Source: Apostichopus japonicus (lineage: Eukaryota > Echinodermata > Holothuroidea > Aspidochirotida > Stichopodidae). From it: a DNA stretch of 64,000 nucleotides. Below the pieces are notes generated by a model. It did no database searches and was not told where the DNA came from. It saw nothing but the letters and a program-made list of their open reading frames with translations. The translations under genes were made by a program, and so were the position numbers. The stretch spans positions 31,881,001 through 31,945,000 of the forward strand of contig NC_092580.1 of assembly GCF_037975245.1 (NCBI RefSeq), read 5' to 3'. This document shows, one piece after another, positions 13,720 through 34,493 of this stretch (positions within the stretch are counted from its first letter, which is position 1; the number at the start of each line of letters is the position of its first letter).

Positions 13720-13773
13720 TCCTGCCTTCGCCTGATGAGTCCCAAAAGGTCAAAGCCGGTCGTGAAGTGGAAT
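13718..13773 (+). ncRNA. Hammerhead ribozyme motif 1 (core mutated)
   Basis: Type-I layout. Outer stem I AUUCC/GGAAU (13718-13722 with 13769-13773), internal loop UGC/U, inner stem I CUUCGC/GUGAAG (13726-13731 with 13762-13767), CUGAUGA at 13732-13738, stem II GUCC-CAAAA-GGUC (one U-U mismatch), then AAAG where GAAA is required (13752-13755), and CCGGUC. The predicted cleavage site is 13761/13762. Position 12 is A instead of the invariant G and position 15.1 is G instead of A, so this copy is probably inactive. Its CCGG stem III is a perfect palindrome, as in hammerheads that work as dimers. Confidence 0.75.
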
Positions 13774-13966
13774 TTTTCTGGTGTTTTATTCTTTATTTAT
13801 TTACTATATATCTGTCCTACCATCATTGTCCTACCATCCCCGTCCTATTGTCAGATTCAAAGCACCAGGGGTGCACTCTGTACAATCATAACACTTGGGT
13901 GATACGCCCTCAATGACAGTTATACAAAGCCAATTTATACGCATTCACACACCAGTAGAATCCCTG

Positions 13967-14022
13967 TGGTCGAGTGGTACTTCGGACTTCGGTTCGTGAC
14001 ACAAGATCCTGGGTTCGATTCC
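13967..14022 (+). promoter_or_regulatory. tRNA-like Pol III internal promoter (A and B boxes)
   Basis: TGGTCGAGTGG at 13967-13977 fits the A-box pattern TRGYNNARNNG at every position, and GGTTCGATTCC at 14012-14022 is a consensus B box. The 34 bp between them is tRNA-like spacing. The sequence between does not form a convincing anticodon arm, so this is a tRNA-derived head rather than a tRNA gene. The last B-box bases (14019-14022) also form the outer stem I of the second hammerhead. Confidence 0.8.
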
Positions 14023-14073
14023 TACCTTTGCCTGATGAGTCCCAAAAGGACGAAACCAGTCGTGAAGTGGAAT
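14018..14073 (+). ncRNA. Hammerhead ribozyme motif 2 (core intact)
   Basis: Outer stem I AUUCC/GGAAU (14018-14022 with 14069-14073), asymmetric internal loop UAC/U, inner stem I CUUUGC/GUGAAG (14026-14031 with 14062-14067), CUGAUGA (14032-14038), stem II GUCC-CAAAA-GGAC (14039-14051), GAAA (14052-14055), CCAG, and UC (14060-14061) before the predicted cleavage at 14061/14062. All conserved catalytic-core positions are present. The stem I internal loop opposite the stem II loop is the usual place for the tertiary contact of natural hammerheads. Stem III is minimal with no loop, so cleavage would probably need two copies to pair. One C-A mismatch there (CCAG rather than CCGG) may weaken it. Confidence 0.85.
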
Positions 14074-14077
14074 TTTT
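14073..14077 (+). terminator. T5 Pol III terminator after ribozyme 2
   Basis: Five T residues begin at the last base of the ribozyme's stem I. A transcript initiated by the upstream A/B boxes could stop here, giving an RNA of roughly 110-125 nt that ends with the complete ribozyme. The same T run follows ribozyme 1 (13773-13777). Confidence 0.5.
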
Positions 14078-14129
14078 CTGGTGTTTTATTCTTAATTTAT
14101 TTACTATATATATATTTATATGTATATAG

Positions 14130-16995
14130 GGGGCTTACATCTTGTAACCTTAGGAGAAAGTATATAAACTTTCCTTGGTTCTGACCATTGACCATTTCAA
14201 TATCTGATTTGGCTCTTCTTGCCCTGATTCAGATTTGTTGAAGCTTGAGCAGTGCTTGAATGAAGGGACAGCCCAATCCTCGCTGTTCACTTTTGCTGTT
14301 CAGAGTCGGAAATGATATTTATAATAATATTAAACATATTATCAATAATAATATTAGACTGTATGTGCATTTTTTGTCCTTCGTTTTTCCCCTTAAAGTA
14401 CAAAGTCTTTATCAATTTTTAAATGCTCTCAAAATGTCTTGACTATTTGGAGGTTTCTCTAGACAACACATGCAGAAAGTTAACCAAAAATGTCATACTG
14501 TGAAAACTGAGAGATCAGCTCAGACTAGCAGCTCACAAACCAACACGATGATTTTCAGAAATTTGCTAACATTCTTCACCAAAAAAATGTTTCCTGAAAT
14601 TATAGAACCCGATATGAAAATCAACTATCTATTTTTACCTCGACAGTGCCTTGGACCCCCCTGTGTTTTATTGCAGACTATATTTAGCCAAAGCATTTAG
14701 ATTTGTATTTGTTGATTCTGTGTCTAAAGATAGTTTTGCAAAGTCCTTCTTTAGCCCAGATTGGGCTATATTTAGAAGAGAACTACCAGTTAATTATTAA
14801 AGATGTTAAAATAGCTTTGGCATGTGCACAGTGTTGAAATTCACGTTGGGTTGATCTCTTCGAAGAGATCCAGAGAATGATAATAAGAAAGATATCATTG
14901 ATTAAAGATAACAATGTTTGTGTTAGGTTTTGTGTAATCATCACTGAATTCTCTTGGTTCAGCTTATGTACATTAGATAACCATTGTTTGTGGTAAACCT
15001 CTGTTATTATCTATTTATATTCATTTCTTATCCTGTAACGTTGTTCCCATTAGGTTAGGTTTGTTCCCACTTACTGACCTTAGTAGCTCTCTTTCAATTT
15101 GCTAGATATTTTTTTTGCAGAAGCGTGATTCAATATTGTGAATTTGGCAAACTATGTTCTCTGCAAGTACTATAGATTGGTAGTAGGCTGCAATTCAGAT
15201 ATAGAGTTTGGGATATGTGTGGGACGAGGGCAGGAGGAGAGGGAAGGGAAATTTGTTGTGTAGAATTGCTCTTGTCGTGCCTATATACTATGAGAGTGTA
15301 ACGCTAGATACGTTAAAAATGATCACTTCACATATCCACTGTTGCTCTTTCACCATTACATTTTGACGGTAGAAGCTAGACAAAATTATTCTCATGGATT
15401 TTTATCAAATGTTAAGATGTTGAGAATTTGAAGACAATTCAGGTTGAAATGTCAACTTCATACATAGCCTTAATACTTCATAAAATGCCATTTAGGTGTT
15501 TAGTGGGGAGGTAACGAGTCATTTTGAATATTTTCAGAGAATGATAGGATGACCGACCACATCCTACTGTGAGAAACGGTTCAAACACACCACCGCGATC
15601 GCAAGAAACACTGTCTTTTGTCAATGCCAATTGCACGAGACGTAGTCGAAATGAGCCAACAAAGGAAACAGGTTCTGTGCTACAGGCTCCCCCCTGACAC
15701 TGTGACTTTGAAATAATCTTCTTACACACTGGCTCGTCTTTTTGAGTCTACTGAAAGAAGATGACATTAAATAATTAATTTAAACCTGTCCCCTTCAAAT
15801 GTTGGCAGGGACTCAACTCTATAGTTTTGAAAACAATCTAGCATTATGTCAGTGCGGTTTATACCGCTTTGCATTAAAGTAGGTTACTCGCTCCCTCAAC
15901 CCAACTCTGGAGAAGTATATTAAATTGGCTCTGCCCTAAATACTTATAGCTTGCCACTACTACCACTGCAGGTGGTATCCATGACGACCATCCAAGCTAT
16001 TTGGAAGTCTGCTTGGGTCAGAGGCATTGACAAATAGATATGAGAAAAATGTAAATATTTTGATATCAGATCTCCTCAGTGTCAGCAGTAGAACTAGTCA
16101 CCCAGGTGAATACAGCTGGCTTCGCTTTGGCATGTTGCCAAACTCATGTGACTTGACAATCAGTGGGCCATTACTGATATATGTGTACACATCATGATAG
16201 AGATTGTGGAATCTGATTTGCATACAAATAGCTCTGAATGTTAATACAAATCGTTTGTTTAGGTTTTTTTTTTTTTTTTTTTGGAAACATGCCAATGTGT
16301 TACCCTCGACTTTTGTCACGACAGATAACCAGCAGGGAAACCGATGGAATTTGTTCAAGTCTTTGACAAAACACAATTGTTTTGAAATTGTCAGAAATTT
16401 TTCGACAGATCATTTGATGGATGAGAGACAGGTGGCTTTGATCTGATAATTTTCTTTTCAATTGTTATATTTGATCTCTGATTTTTTTTCCCTGTTTTTT
16501 TTTGTTGTCATTCTTGGTTAGTCGTGCCTGCATAGTTTTTCTTGTCTAATGAGCTATTGAACAATGTTAACAATGTGTTTACATTCTTTTATTCTTTAAA
16601 AGGAATCTCTGTTTGGTTATAAACCCAACCGGTAAAAATAGGTTCTCAGTTAAAGACTTTGTTCCTGACCTTGCCTTTTGGATTGGCTGCAGTCAATACT
16701 TTGGATGAGGGAGTCTTCTCCAACTACAGATCATGCCACATTCTTGGCTTCCTATCAAAACCCTGAAATTGAACTAATCATGGAGAAATGCTTGTTATTT
16801 TAATAGGCGTGACAGCTAAGAATAGTATATCTGTAGTTACTGAAACTGTTTACATAAGATTGTCGCAAATGGAGATTTCTTCTTCGTAGTTATTTGCTCG
16901 CATCTTGAGCTCGCAAACCTTAATTGTGTAAGGCCTGCCACTTTTGATCTCAACAATGTTACATGATTTATATATATATATCTATTATATAGAAT
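14130..16995. other. No gene recognised
   Basis: AT-rich, CpG-poor. A minus-strand open frame at 15478-15729 (83 codons) spans a GC-richer patch but has no family signature and ends in an AT-rich region. A 20-base T run lies at about 16263-16282. Nothing else supportable. Confidence 0.45.
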
Positions 16996-17250
16996 ACACT
17001 ATATATAGTGTAATGTAATATATAATATATGTAATATATACAAATATAATTTACAGATATAATGTAATATGTACACTATATATAGTGTAATGTAATATAT
17101 AATATATGTAATATATACAAATATAATTTACAGATATAATGTAATATGTACACTATATATAGTGTAATGAAATATATAATATATGTAATATATACAAATA
17201 TAATGTACAAATATAATGTAATATATAGATATACTGTATATAGTGTAAGG
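16996..17250. repeat. 77 bp AT-rich tandem repeat, 3+ copies
   Basis: ACACTATATATAGTGTAATG starts at 16996, 17073 and 17150 (period 77 bp), with a degenerate fourth start near 17230. Each unit contains the palindrome CACTATATATAGTG. Units 1 and 2 are nearly identical; unit 3 has diverged. Confidence 0.92.
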
Positions 17251-19400
17251 TATGCCAAGTCATAGTGAAGTTTGGCATCTCCTCACAGTCAAAAATTCAG
17301 TCTCTCTGATCACCGAGATTATTTCCCCGTCACCTTTCTATATACATTTCTTCTAAGAAAGGTTGTTTGATGATATTGTCACAAGAACGTCCGTGGAATT
17401 TGCTGCCAACCCAGTTTGTAGTTGGCAGTCCCTGCTTGACCTATACTTTGGAACCATCTCGTTCTATATTAACATGCTTAGGAAATCATAACACTTTGAC
17501 TTAGACACAATGGTAATCTCATGGATTGTTGTTATTTTCCACAGTTTTGTGCCAGCTTTTCTTGGCATGATTGCCTTCCTGACAGACTTGTCAAAAGTTG
17601 GTAAACAAACTTCTAAGGTATTAATATTTCACAAATCTTGACTATATTACTTTCAAAAAAAGTCTGAAACGATTAAACGAGGTGTTAATGTCATTTTTGA
17701 TAGCTAACTTTCTTTGCCCGAAATTAAGAATTGATGCAGGAATTGTGACGTTGATGTATAAAAGCAAACCGCTTGATATGAAAATACCAAAGCTTGTGTC
17801 AGTGTTAACATCACTGAAAATAAGTCAATTGAAGTGTGTAAGAGATTACAGTAAATGAAGGTATTGTCTCGGTACGAATGGAGAAAAATAACCTGTTTAC
17901 CATCACTGCCGTTTCCAGTATTACCCTTGTTGTCTTTTGTCTCAATTGTACCAATTAAAGTTTTAATTTTTTAAATCAATCTAAGCAGCAGTGATAAAAA
18001 CTGCATATCCAGCTACTCTTCAGTGAAGGTTAATGTATAATAGTAATAAAAACACCTGAATGTGCTAGGATCCTTTTTAGAGGTAAAAATCAAACAAAAC
18101 ACCAAAAAATGAGAGAAAATCATTTGTGCAACAGACAGGTAAAAGAGACTTGTTGATTGGTCCAGGGAGCTGTTAGAGTAGCAGCTCCCTGATTGGTCAA
18201 TTGGAGATATGAATGGAAACTGGTGTAGATGAATATGGTGGAATAGCAGCCCAGGAGAAGAAATTATATGGATGCATACAACTTTAATGTTTCTAGTTAT
18301 TCTCTTCTAGGTTACCTCAGTTGTTATGAGAAGAGATTACGTTTGCTAGGGAGTGTGTGTGGGGGGGGGGGGGGCGTGAGACGTGGAAAAGGGGAGGTCA
18401 CCTGGGCCTCTTCTTTAGAAAATATAATTGGCGTTAGAAATTAGCTTCAAGCACAAGTGAACTTAAAAGAAGGTACAAAGTGGAAGTTTTTTAGCGTGCA
18501 TCATGCTAAAGCAGTCCTCACGTTGTACCGATGTATTTCTTATTCACCCCTATGTCGATATTAATCTTGTCTCTTGGAACTTGTCTTTCGAAAAGTCTTG
18601 GAACTGCCCCTGCTTACCGCCCACCTCCAACACTATAGCTTTGAGGCTTATAATAGCATGCATGCATATACATGCTACATATAAATAAGAGCCTGTTTAC
18701 ATTCGCCAAGGCAAGCGAAAACTGTCAGCATATATTAATCATCTTATTTTACCATCCGTCTTGTCACATAGGCAGTCAATTCTTCTTTAATTTTTCTTTA
18801 TTTCGTATAAGAGATTCATATTCTGTCCCAAAATTTGCCTTATTTCCTTCAAAGTAGCCACAGGTTGATGAAAAGTCCTCTGCAAATCGTTTGGAAATCA
18901 TAAGAGAAATAGTAAATAAGTAAAAACTAAGGTACAAAAATACTGGCATTTGGGATATTAAAGTTTATATTCTGTGGGCTTTGTGAATTTGAAGCTAACA
19001 TGGCAATGTACATCCATCATAAACCAGGAAATAAACTTGTTGATAGAATTTTTTCGCCATCTGATATTTCCACAAGCCGTCATTTACAATATTTCATTTC
19101 TAGAAGTTCACTATATGGAAACGTCAAAAATATTAAAACATTAGTAACAATTTTTCAGCAAAATGATGAATTATTGTTCAGTTAATATATTTACAACTTG
19201 CAACGTAAAGACAAATTCCTTACATGTACTAAGGTGATGCATTCAACTTTTTACTGCAAAAATGATCATTATTTAAACAATTTGCAGCAAAATGATAAAT
19301 TGATCATGTTAGTAATCTGGTCGATTCAACTTTTTTTCAACAAATTGATTAACTTAATCTGGCATCAAAATATCATCATTTTCATTGTTTTGCAGCAAAA
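17251..19400. other. CpG-poor sequence, no gene recognised
   Basis: Contains a perfect 10 bp hairpin (18163-18191), a G14 run at 18361-18374 and loosely repeated CAGCAAAATGAT phrases at 19157, 19286 and 19393. Splice-like signals exist (for example the acceptor at 17544) but no recognisable coding exon. Confidence 0.45.
18155..18198. repeat. 10 bp inverted repeat inside GATTGGTC direct repeats
   Basis: CAGGGAGCTG (18163-18172) pairs perfectly with CAGCTCCCTG (18182-18191) across a 9-base loop. GATTGGTC occurs immediately before (18155-18162) and overlapping the end (18191-18198). A footprint-like structure; origin unknown. Confidence 0.8.
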
Positions 19401-22400
19401 TGATCAATTGTAGCCAACTAACATAGAGTATGTTGGTTTAGATAACATCTCTATACATGGGACGAACATGTTAGTCAATAAAGTGTAGGATACTAAATGT
19501 AAATTTGTACCGATAACTTCGACTGACATTTCCATGACGATTTAGCAGACGATTGCATACTGGTAACGGTACCTTGATTGAAATAATAAAGTGGCACTAA
19601 GCAACTGGCGGGGTTGAAATACTTTTCTCCAGACAACCAATCGTCTGCGTGTAAAACTATCGGTCGGGTTATTCCATTATTGGGGGGAGGCAGGAATGTA
19701 TTTATAAACCTTTTATATCCTCGGATATGTATTACAGGTAAATCAGAAGGACTATTGAATTTATAAATCACTGTTGTAAACGAAGAAGTAATGTTCATTA
19801 AAAAAAAACAATAGTACGCTGATATAGGTATGATAAAGAAACCGCCCTCTAATTATCTTGGAAAACTTGCAGATGAGGGGCGGAGGGTTAATGATTACAC
19901 CGCTTTCCGGTTGACGTAACCCATGTACTATAGAGTACTGTAGTTTAACGAAGCCTCGCGTCAGATCGTTACTCACATAGGCTAGGATCTCAATCCTGTT
20001 TACTGATCAAATTTTTCGAATTTCTAGTTTCGCGGTAGCATATCAATTATGAAAATGGCTGTTCCCCACGTATGTACCTTTTCTCGTTCTCTCCACTACT
20101 TATAGAGACCACTGAATTTCTTCGTAGTTGAAGGTCATCGGTTTTGCCACCCCCCTTACACCCCTCCCCTCCCCTCCCTCCATCCATATCTCCCCAAGTG
20201 CTGGTAAATTAAAACGATATAAACTGAAGTATTTTACCTCACCCCCCCCTTCCCCCTCCTTCCTCAACCTTATATTTTCTTTCGTTGGGACATCTAATTT
20301 TTTAATTGAAGACTTCATTAAATGTTTATGGGTAATCTGAATTGTCTGGACCCGTCCCGTGAAATGCTTTTTAAATCTTGTAATACGCTATGTATATAGA
20401 TTACATAATGATAATCGAATCAGGTCTGAGCAATTCGAGTTATGTAAGTCCTGATAACCAATGACGTCAACTGAAGACGGCTATCTCCATCATTGTTTAT
20501 AATATCTGATCGTCACGTGATTCTATCCGAAAAAGTTGCTGTGTCACTACACGTAATCCTATCCACCTATTAGGTGTCGTACCCCAATTAATTGCTCCCA
20601 TTGACTTACTCACTAAACTCGTGACTTTCCATGGCTGCTAGAGTATAGATAGTTTCAAGTGATAGCTAATGGCGTGGGCTATCATACCATGCACATTCAA
20701 CGTTTGCCAACCATGGCCATTTAGATTTTGAGCTAGAAGAGCTCAAAGTTTATCATAGTGCTCCCCCACCTAATTGCCTGCTCTCGCTACGAAAATCTTC
20801 CTGTTTCACCCAGGATTTTCTAAAATGTCTTAAATCACCTTTAATCCTCCGGAGTTTTATACCATCGGTATAGTTTATTTCATCCTCTGCAACATCCAAG
20901 CAAAAATTACTCACAAATTACTCAAAAATGCCAAAACAATCACTACAAGTAGCCTCACTTTAGACCTATATTCCGACAATGGTTAACCTTTCAGGCGGGC
21001 GTACTCTCACCTAATTTTGGTACCGTACCAGTAGGTAACACTCTTAACCATTGACTCGAAACACCACCCTAGAAATCCATCCTACGTCATTCACGAAGGA
21101 AAAGGTCACGTTGACGTCACAGCACGCAGGAACCCGTCTACTTATTGTCATGCATGTAAACACTGGAGAATGTAAACTCACTTATGTAAACTGGACCAGA
21201 TAATAGTTTGAACTCCGCCCAAATAATCTTTTGCTCGTTAAGTCATCAGAATTATATAGTTACCAGTTACAAGGGCGGTTTAGTACCCATTATTTGTGAC
21301 CAAAGTGGTTATCTGAAAGGCTCTACCGCAAGAGAAGGGTTAGTGGGGTAACAGTCAAGTCCTCGTGACCCACGTTCTGCAAGGTAGACTAGATCGCCCA
21401 CAAATGTAATCCTCGAGGATTTTCAAAAAGCATCCGAAGTTGCAAATTTTTAAAACAAAAAAAGGATGGGAATGAGTGCAAAAATTCAAACGTAATAAAT
21501 CATGGAAGAGATAACAAGAGAAGCCATTTTCCACATATTCAACCGTTTCCAACAATTTCCATGCAATTTCCAAGGGGACTCAATTGGAGCTCAGGGTACT
21601 TTGGTTCCACCCCCCAGAAGTGGAACCATGGACACTGGGAGCATGCGTACCAAGGAAATCTAGACAATTAGACAAAACAAAGTTTGCATGTATAGGTTTG
21701 TATATAGCGCTAAATGCTTGTATATGTGATAATAATAAACAAATCGAACATATCTATATTTAGAGTTAATTCCCAGTTCCTCTCCCTATAATAAATGCGG
21801 TTACAGTCTTTTGAGCAATGTTATGACATCATTCTGTTGACGTTTATAAACGACAATGAAACTGAAATGTCCGGATAAATTCTTTCAAGTGTACCAGGAT
21901 TTGCAACCTACACAACAATAAGGGGATTCTAACTAATCATCATATATTGTCAAAATCGCTTACGGTATAAAATAGTTTGCTTATTTATTTCACCTCTTTG
22001 TTTTGGAATTATTGCCTACGCATTTGTGCATGTAAAACATTACAGGCAAATGCAAATATTGCAACTTCCATTTTGAAAAGGATATCATGTGGGCTAGTTG
22101 TTGTGAAAGAAATTGTTCGAACTTTTAATATCGAACCAGGATACCCGTCTTTGTATCCTGCTATACGTTAACTCGTGGGTGCTGCTGTGCGGAGGGACTT
22201 TCCATAATTTTACGTGGGGTGTTTTCTTACGTGTTATCGAGTTTAAGACAATATTCATGTTTTGTTTGCACTTTTCCCCTTCAGGATAATGTCATTTAAC
22301 TTTCAATGTCAAGTACTCCAGCCTGAGCGAGTATATAGTGTTATTTCATATCCATACATATAATGTATAGGGAGATGACATATTGTACTTCACCCCACAT

Positions 22401-24000
22401 CAGAAATGTGAGCGCGTGTGTGTTTGAGTGACGTCGTAGGTCAAAAGTCAAGAACCTAAAAATTTGTGGTTTTTTAGTCATTTTCTGCTTGTCAACATGT
22501 AGGGAAAAGGCATTAAACCACACGATATGTAGAGAATGATGAGACGGATTTTTAAAATAGCAGAGAGTTAGGTGTTTAGGGTCGGAATCAAAGGTCAATT
22601 GAGGTCGAAAAGTCAATTTGGCCTAAATTGTGCGGGACAGTATGTCTTGAACTCCTCCTACACGTAAGTCCGTTTAAGTTCAAACTAACTGTGTGACCAA
22701 ATGGCATACTTTTATAGGTTAGCAAAATTAGGATGCCTCTTGTTACTATACTTTTGGTGGTCCTCGCGGACTAATTGAACACAGCATCTGAAAATTTAAT
22801 TGACATACGGTATATTTATGTGTGTAAGTAACACCTACCAACACCAGCCTATGGAATCCAAAAGCCTTTACCGTTCAGTCAAACTTCCATTGCCTCCCCT
22901 AAAAATGTCAGTGATCCAACTCATGCAGCAGTATAGTCCAGCCTTGTTGCTGTCATGTTTTAGACCCACCGTATTCCAACATTGGTGTACCCCCATTTTA
23001 CCTCATCATCTTGCTGCGGACCCTCCAGTGGCGGCTGCTGTGGCTTGGGGATAGGGTAATAAGTATTCCCCCCCCCCCCCCCTTTGAGAAACTTTTCTTT
23101 GAATAAGGGTGCTTAGTAGCCTAATGGTGTTATATTTTGCAACTTATTAAGACTTTCATGTGCAAGATTTTTCCACAATTTTTTTCTCACAAGTATCGGC
23201 AAAATCTTTATTCACCCGCCAAACTTTCCGCAACCCTCCATATTGGGGGGGGGCTACCATTAAAAGATTCGCTCCACCCCATCAATTTGAATACCAGGGG
23301 TGAGTCAGTAGTGTACTCATTATATAAAGAAGGGGAATGAGTCTGCATGAGAGAAACCTAATGCGCAGGCCATTGTTTATAAGGGAGGGGTGTGGCCCTG
23401 GGGTCGTTACAGCCAACTCCCTTCTCGGTGGGTCTGGAGGTTCTCCGCAAGACAAGGATACAAATTTAAGACGTTAAAAATAGTGCATTCTGAGGCATCG
23501 TCAGACAATAAATTAGGTCTATAATTAGGCAACGTTGTGCCACTAACCGCATCTGAACTTTTGTGTGAGGTTGAAAGGGGGACGTGGCAGAGAACACCGC
23601 ACACACATCCCTTGATTCGCGCATCAGAGAGACCTGAGCTCGTCGGAGGAGTGGTCCAAGTTCTTCCTCGACAGAATGTCAAAAGTCCCCGATTGAACAT
23701 TTTCCCACGCACGCCACTGTCTACAATATAGGTCTAGATCAAACACGGATACGAGGCCCGCCCTCAGAAGTCAACCCGGTGCGACTGTGCACACGTTTTT
23801 AAGTGTTAACGGAAAACACCCACTCTGAAAATAGTGACTGGTATCGATCGATGCAATTCCTATATCTCACACAAGTTTACAAACATTGCATTGCGCAATA
23901 AGGCACTCGATATTGCGCAATAGAAGGTAGCGCGAAATAGTGTTTCATTCGATTGCGGAACCAGTATAATTTCGTTTTCCCAGCAAGTTGGAGTAAGCGA
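19401..24000. other. CpG-richer intergenic sequence, no gene recognised
   Basis: CpG frequency rises visibly from about 19.4 kb. Contains CT-rich tracts (20148-20190, 20240-20270), a C15 run at 23068-23082 and TGACGTCA at 20462 and 21112. Open frames up to 101 codons overlap on both strands and show no domain. Confidence 0.45.
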
Positions 24001-24233
24001 GAATGTGAAGTGCAATCAGTTTTGCAACTCTCCACTTCGTCGGAAAGAAAGTCGGTCACAATAAGGCTACTACGTCATACAGCTGTCGCAGTCACCCCTT
24101 CCATAACCCAGCCTAATCCCGTCCGGGGAAACATTATCATCCAGACGACTCTAAAGCACGCCATCATATTTCTGTCGCCGTAACTGGCTCGAATTTCGCC
24201 GACCGTGTACGTGACTACGTCCTTGATAAGGAC

Positions 24234-24247
24234 GTCGCCATAGCAAC
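24234..24247 (+). promoter_or_regulatory. RFX X-box, consensus match
   Basis: GTCGCCATAGCAAC fits GTNRCC-AT-RGYAAC, the RFX-factor X-box found in ciliary-gene promoters (family knowledge), at every specified position. It sits in the most CpG-dense patch of the window. No gene start was identified next to it. Confidence 0.55.
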
Positions 24248-24550
24248 CACTGCCAGTTTTCCAGACAGAACCGTACAACAAAACCGTTATGTGATGGCGA
24301 TCGAACGACAAGGTCAGCTTTGATATTTGTATCGCCGTCGCTCGATGGAGGGACAACGTCATTTCTCTGTTCTCTTGTCGTCGTTTGTGTATACATACCG
24401 TATAGCCCGCGGTAGAACAGATAGCGGACAGTCACCTTTGGTCCAATTCTTGTGTTATTGTTTGATGTTACCGCGAGAACATAAATTCTTTTTGTCACTT
24501 TGCGGTCTAAATGTCAGTGACGTGAGGCAGCACGTCGCTGACCACATTAT

Positions 24551-24613
24551 AATGAAGAAGTTGTTCCCTGATTATAATAGAGAATGAAGAGGTTGTTCCC
24601 TGATATAATAGAG
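24551..24613. repeat. 32 bp tandem duplication
   Basis: AATGAAGAAGTTGTTCCCTG plus ATTATAATAGAG at 24551-24582 is repeated at 24583-24613 with one substitution and a one-base deletion. TTATAATCAGGGA at about 24677-24690 is an inverted partial match to the same unit. Confidence 0.9.
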
Positions 24614-24770
24614 AATTTAGACGAACACGTCACCGCCGTCATGGTACTGTCTAAGAGTATATACACTTGCCTTGTTTTATAATCAGGGAGAAATTGCTCC
24701 ACTCCTTGTATATATAGTGATAAAGAAAATAATGCCACAACTGTTATACTCATCATATGTGGTATGTACT

Positions 24771-24784
24771 GCGACCATGGCAAC
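24771..24784 (+). promoter_or_regulatory. RFX X-box-like site, one mismatch
   Basis: GCGACCATGGCAAC matches the X-box except at position 2. It lies about 540 bp from the consensus X-box at 24234. AAAATGGCGCCGC, resembling a YY1 site, follows at about 24861. Confidence 0.4.
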
Positions 24785-24899
24785 CCGGCGTTAAGGTAAG
24801 GTGTGTTAGAAGCACATTGACTGACTTGAGACACGTCAAAACTATATTGTTGACGGACCCAAAATGGCGCCGCTCTAAATAAAGTCAGTGAGAGCGGGA

Positions 24900-34490
<9,591 letters not shown>

Positions 34491-34493
34491 TTT

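Larger units (their letters stand above)
13718..14110 (+). mobile_element. Retrozyme/SINE-like element with two hammerheads and tRNA-like promoter
   Basis: Two hammerhead modules (13718-13773 and 14018-14073) lie exactly 300 bp apart. The ~95 bp from the outer stem I through a TTTATTTACTATATA tail are near-identical in both copies (13718-13810 and 14018-14110). Between the two cleavage sites lies one 300 nt unit (13762-14061) that carries a tRNA-like promoter head. So the element is about 1.3 units: ribozyme, full unit, ribozyme, partial tail. This matches the known architecture of retrozymes and hammerhead-bearing satellites, in which self-cleaved monomers are thought to circularise and be reverse transcribed (family knowledge; Schistosoma Sm-alpha also joins a Pol III promoter to a hammerhead). 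It encodes no protein, so it would be non-autonomous. TA-rich sequence flanks both ends, which hides any target-site duplication. Confidence 0.8.

Noticed and set aside
11355-13720. Open frames of YIYIYI repeats on both strands
   Set aside because: They are translations of TA/GATA microsatellites.
13967-14022. Functional tRNA gene
   Set aside because: A and B boxes are present but acceptor and anticodon stems do not pair, and the sequence runs straight into the hammerhead.
17545-17600. Possible 56 bp exon reading FVPAFLGMIAFLTDLSKV
   Set aside because: Good splice-like ends, but two of three phases are open over such a short stretch and no neighbouring exon joins it.
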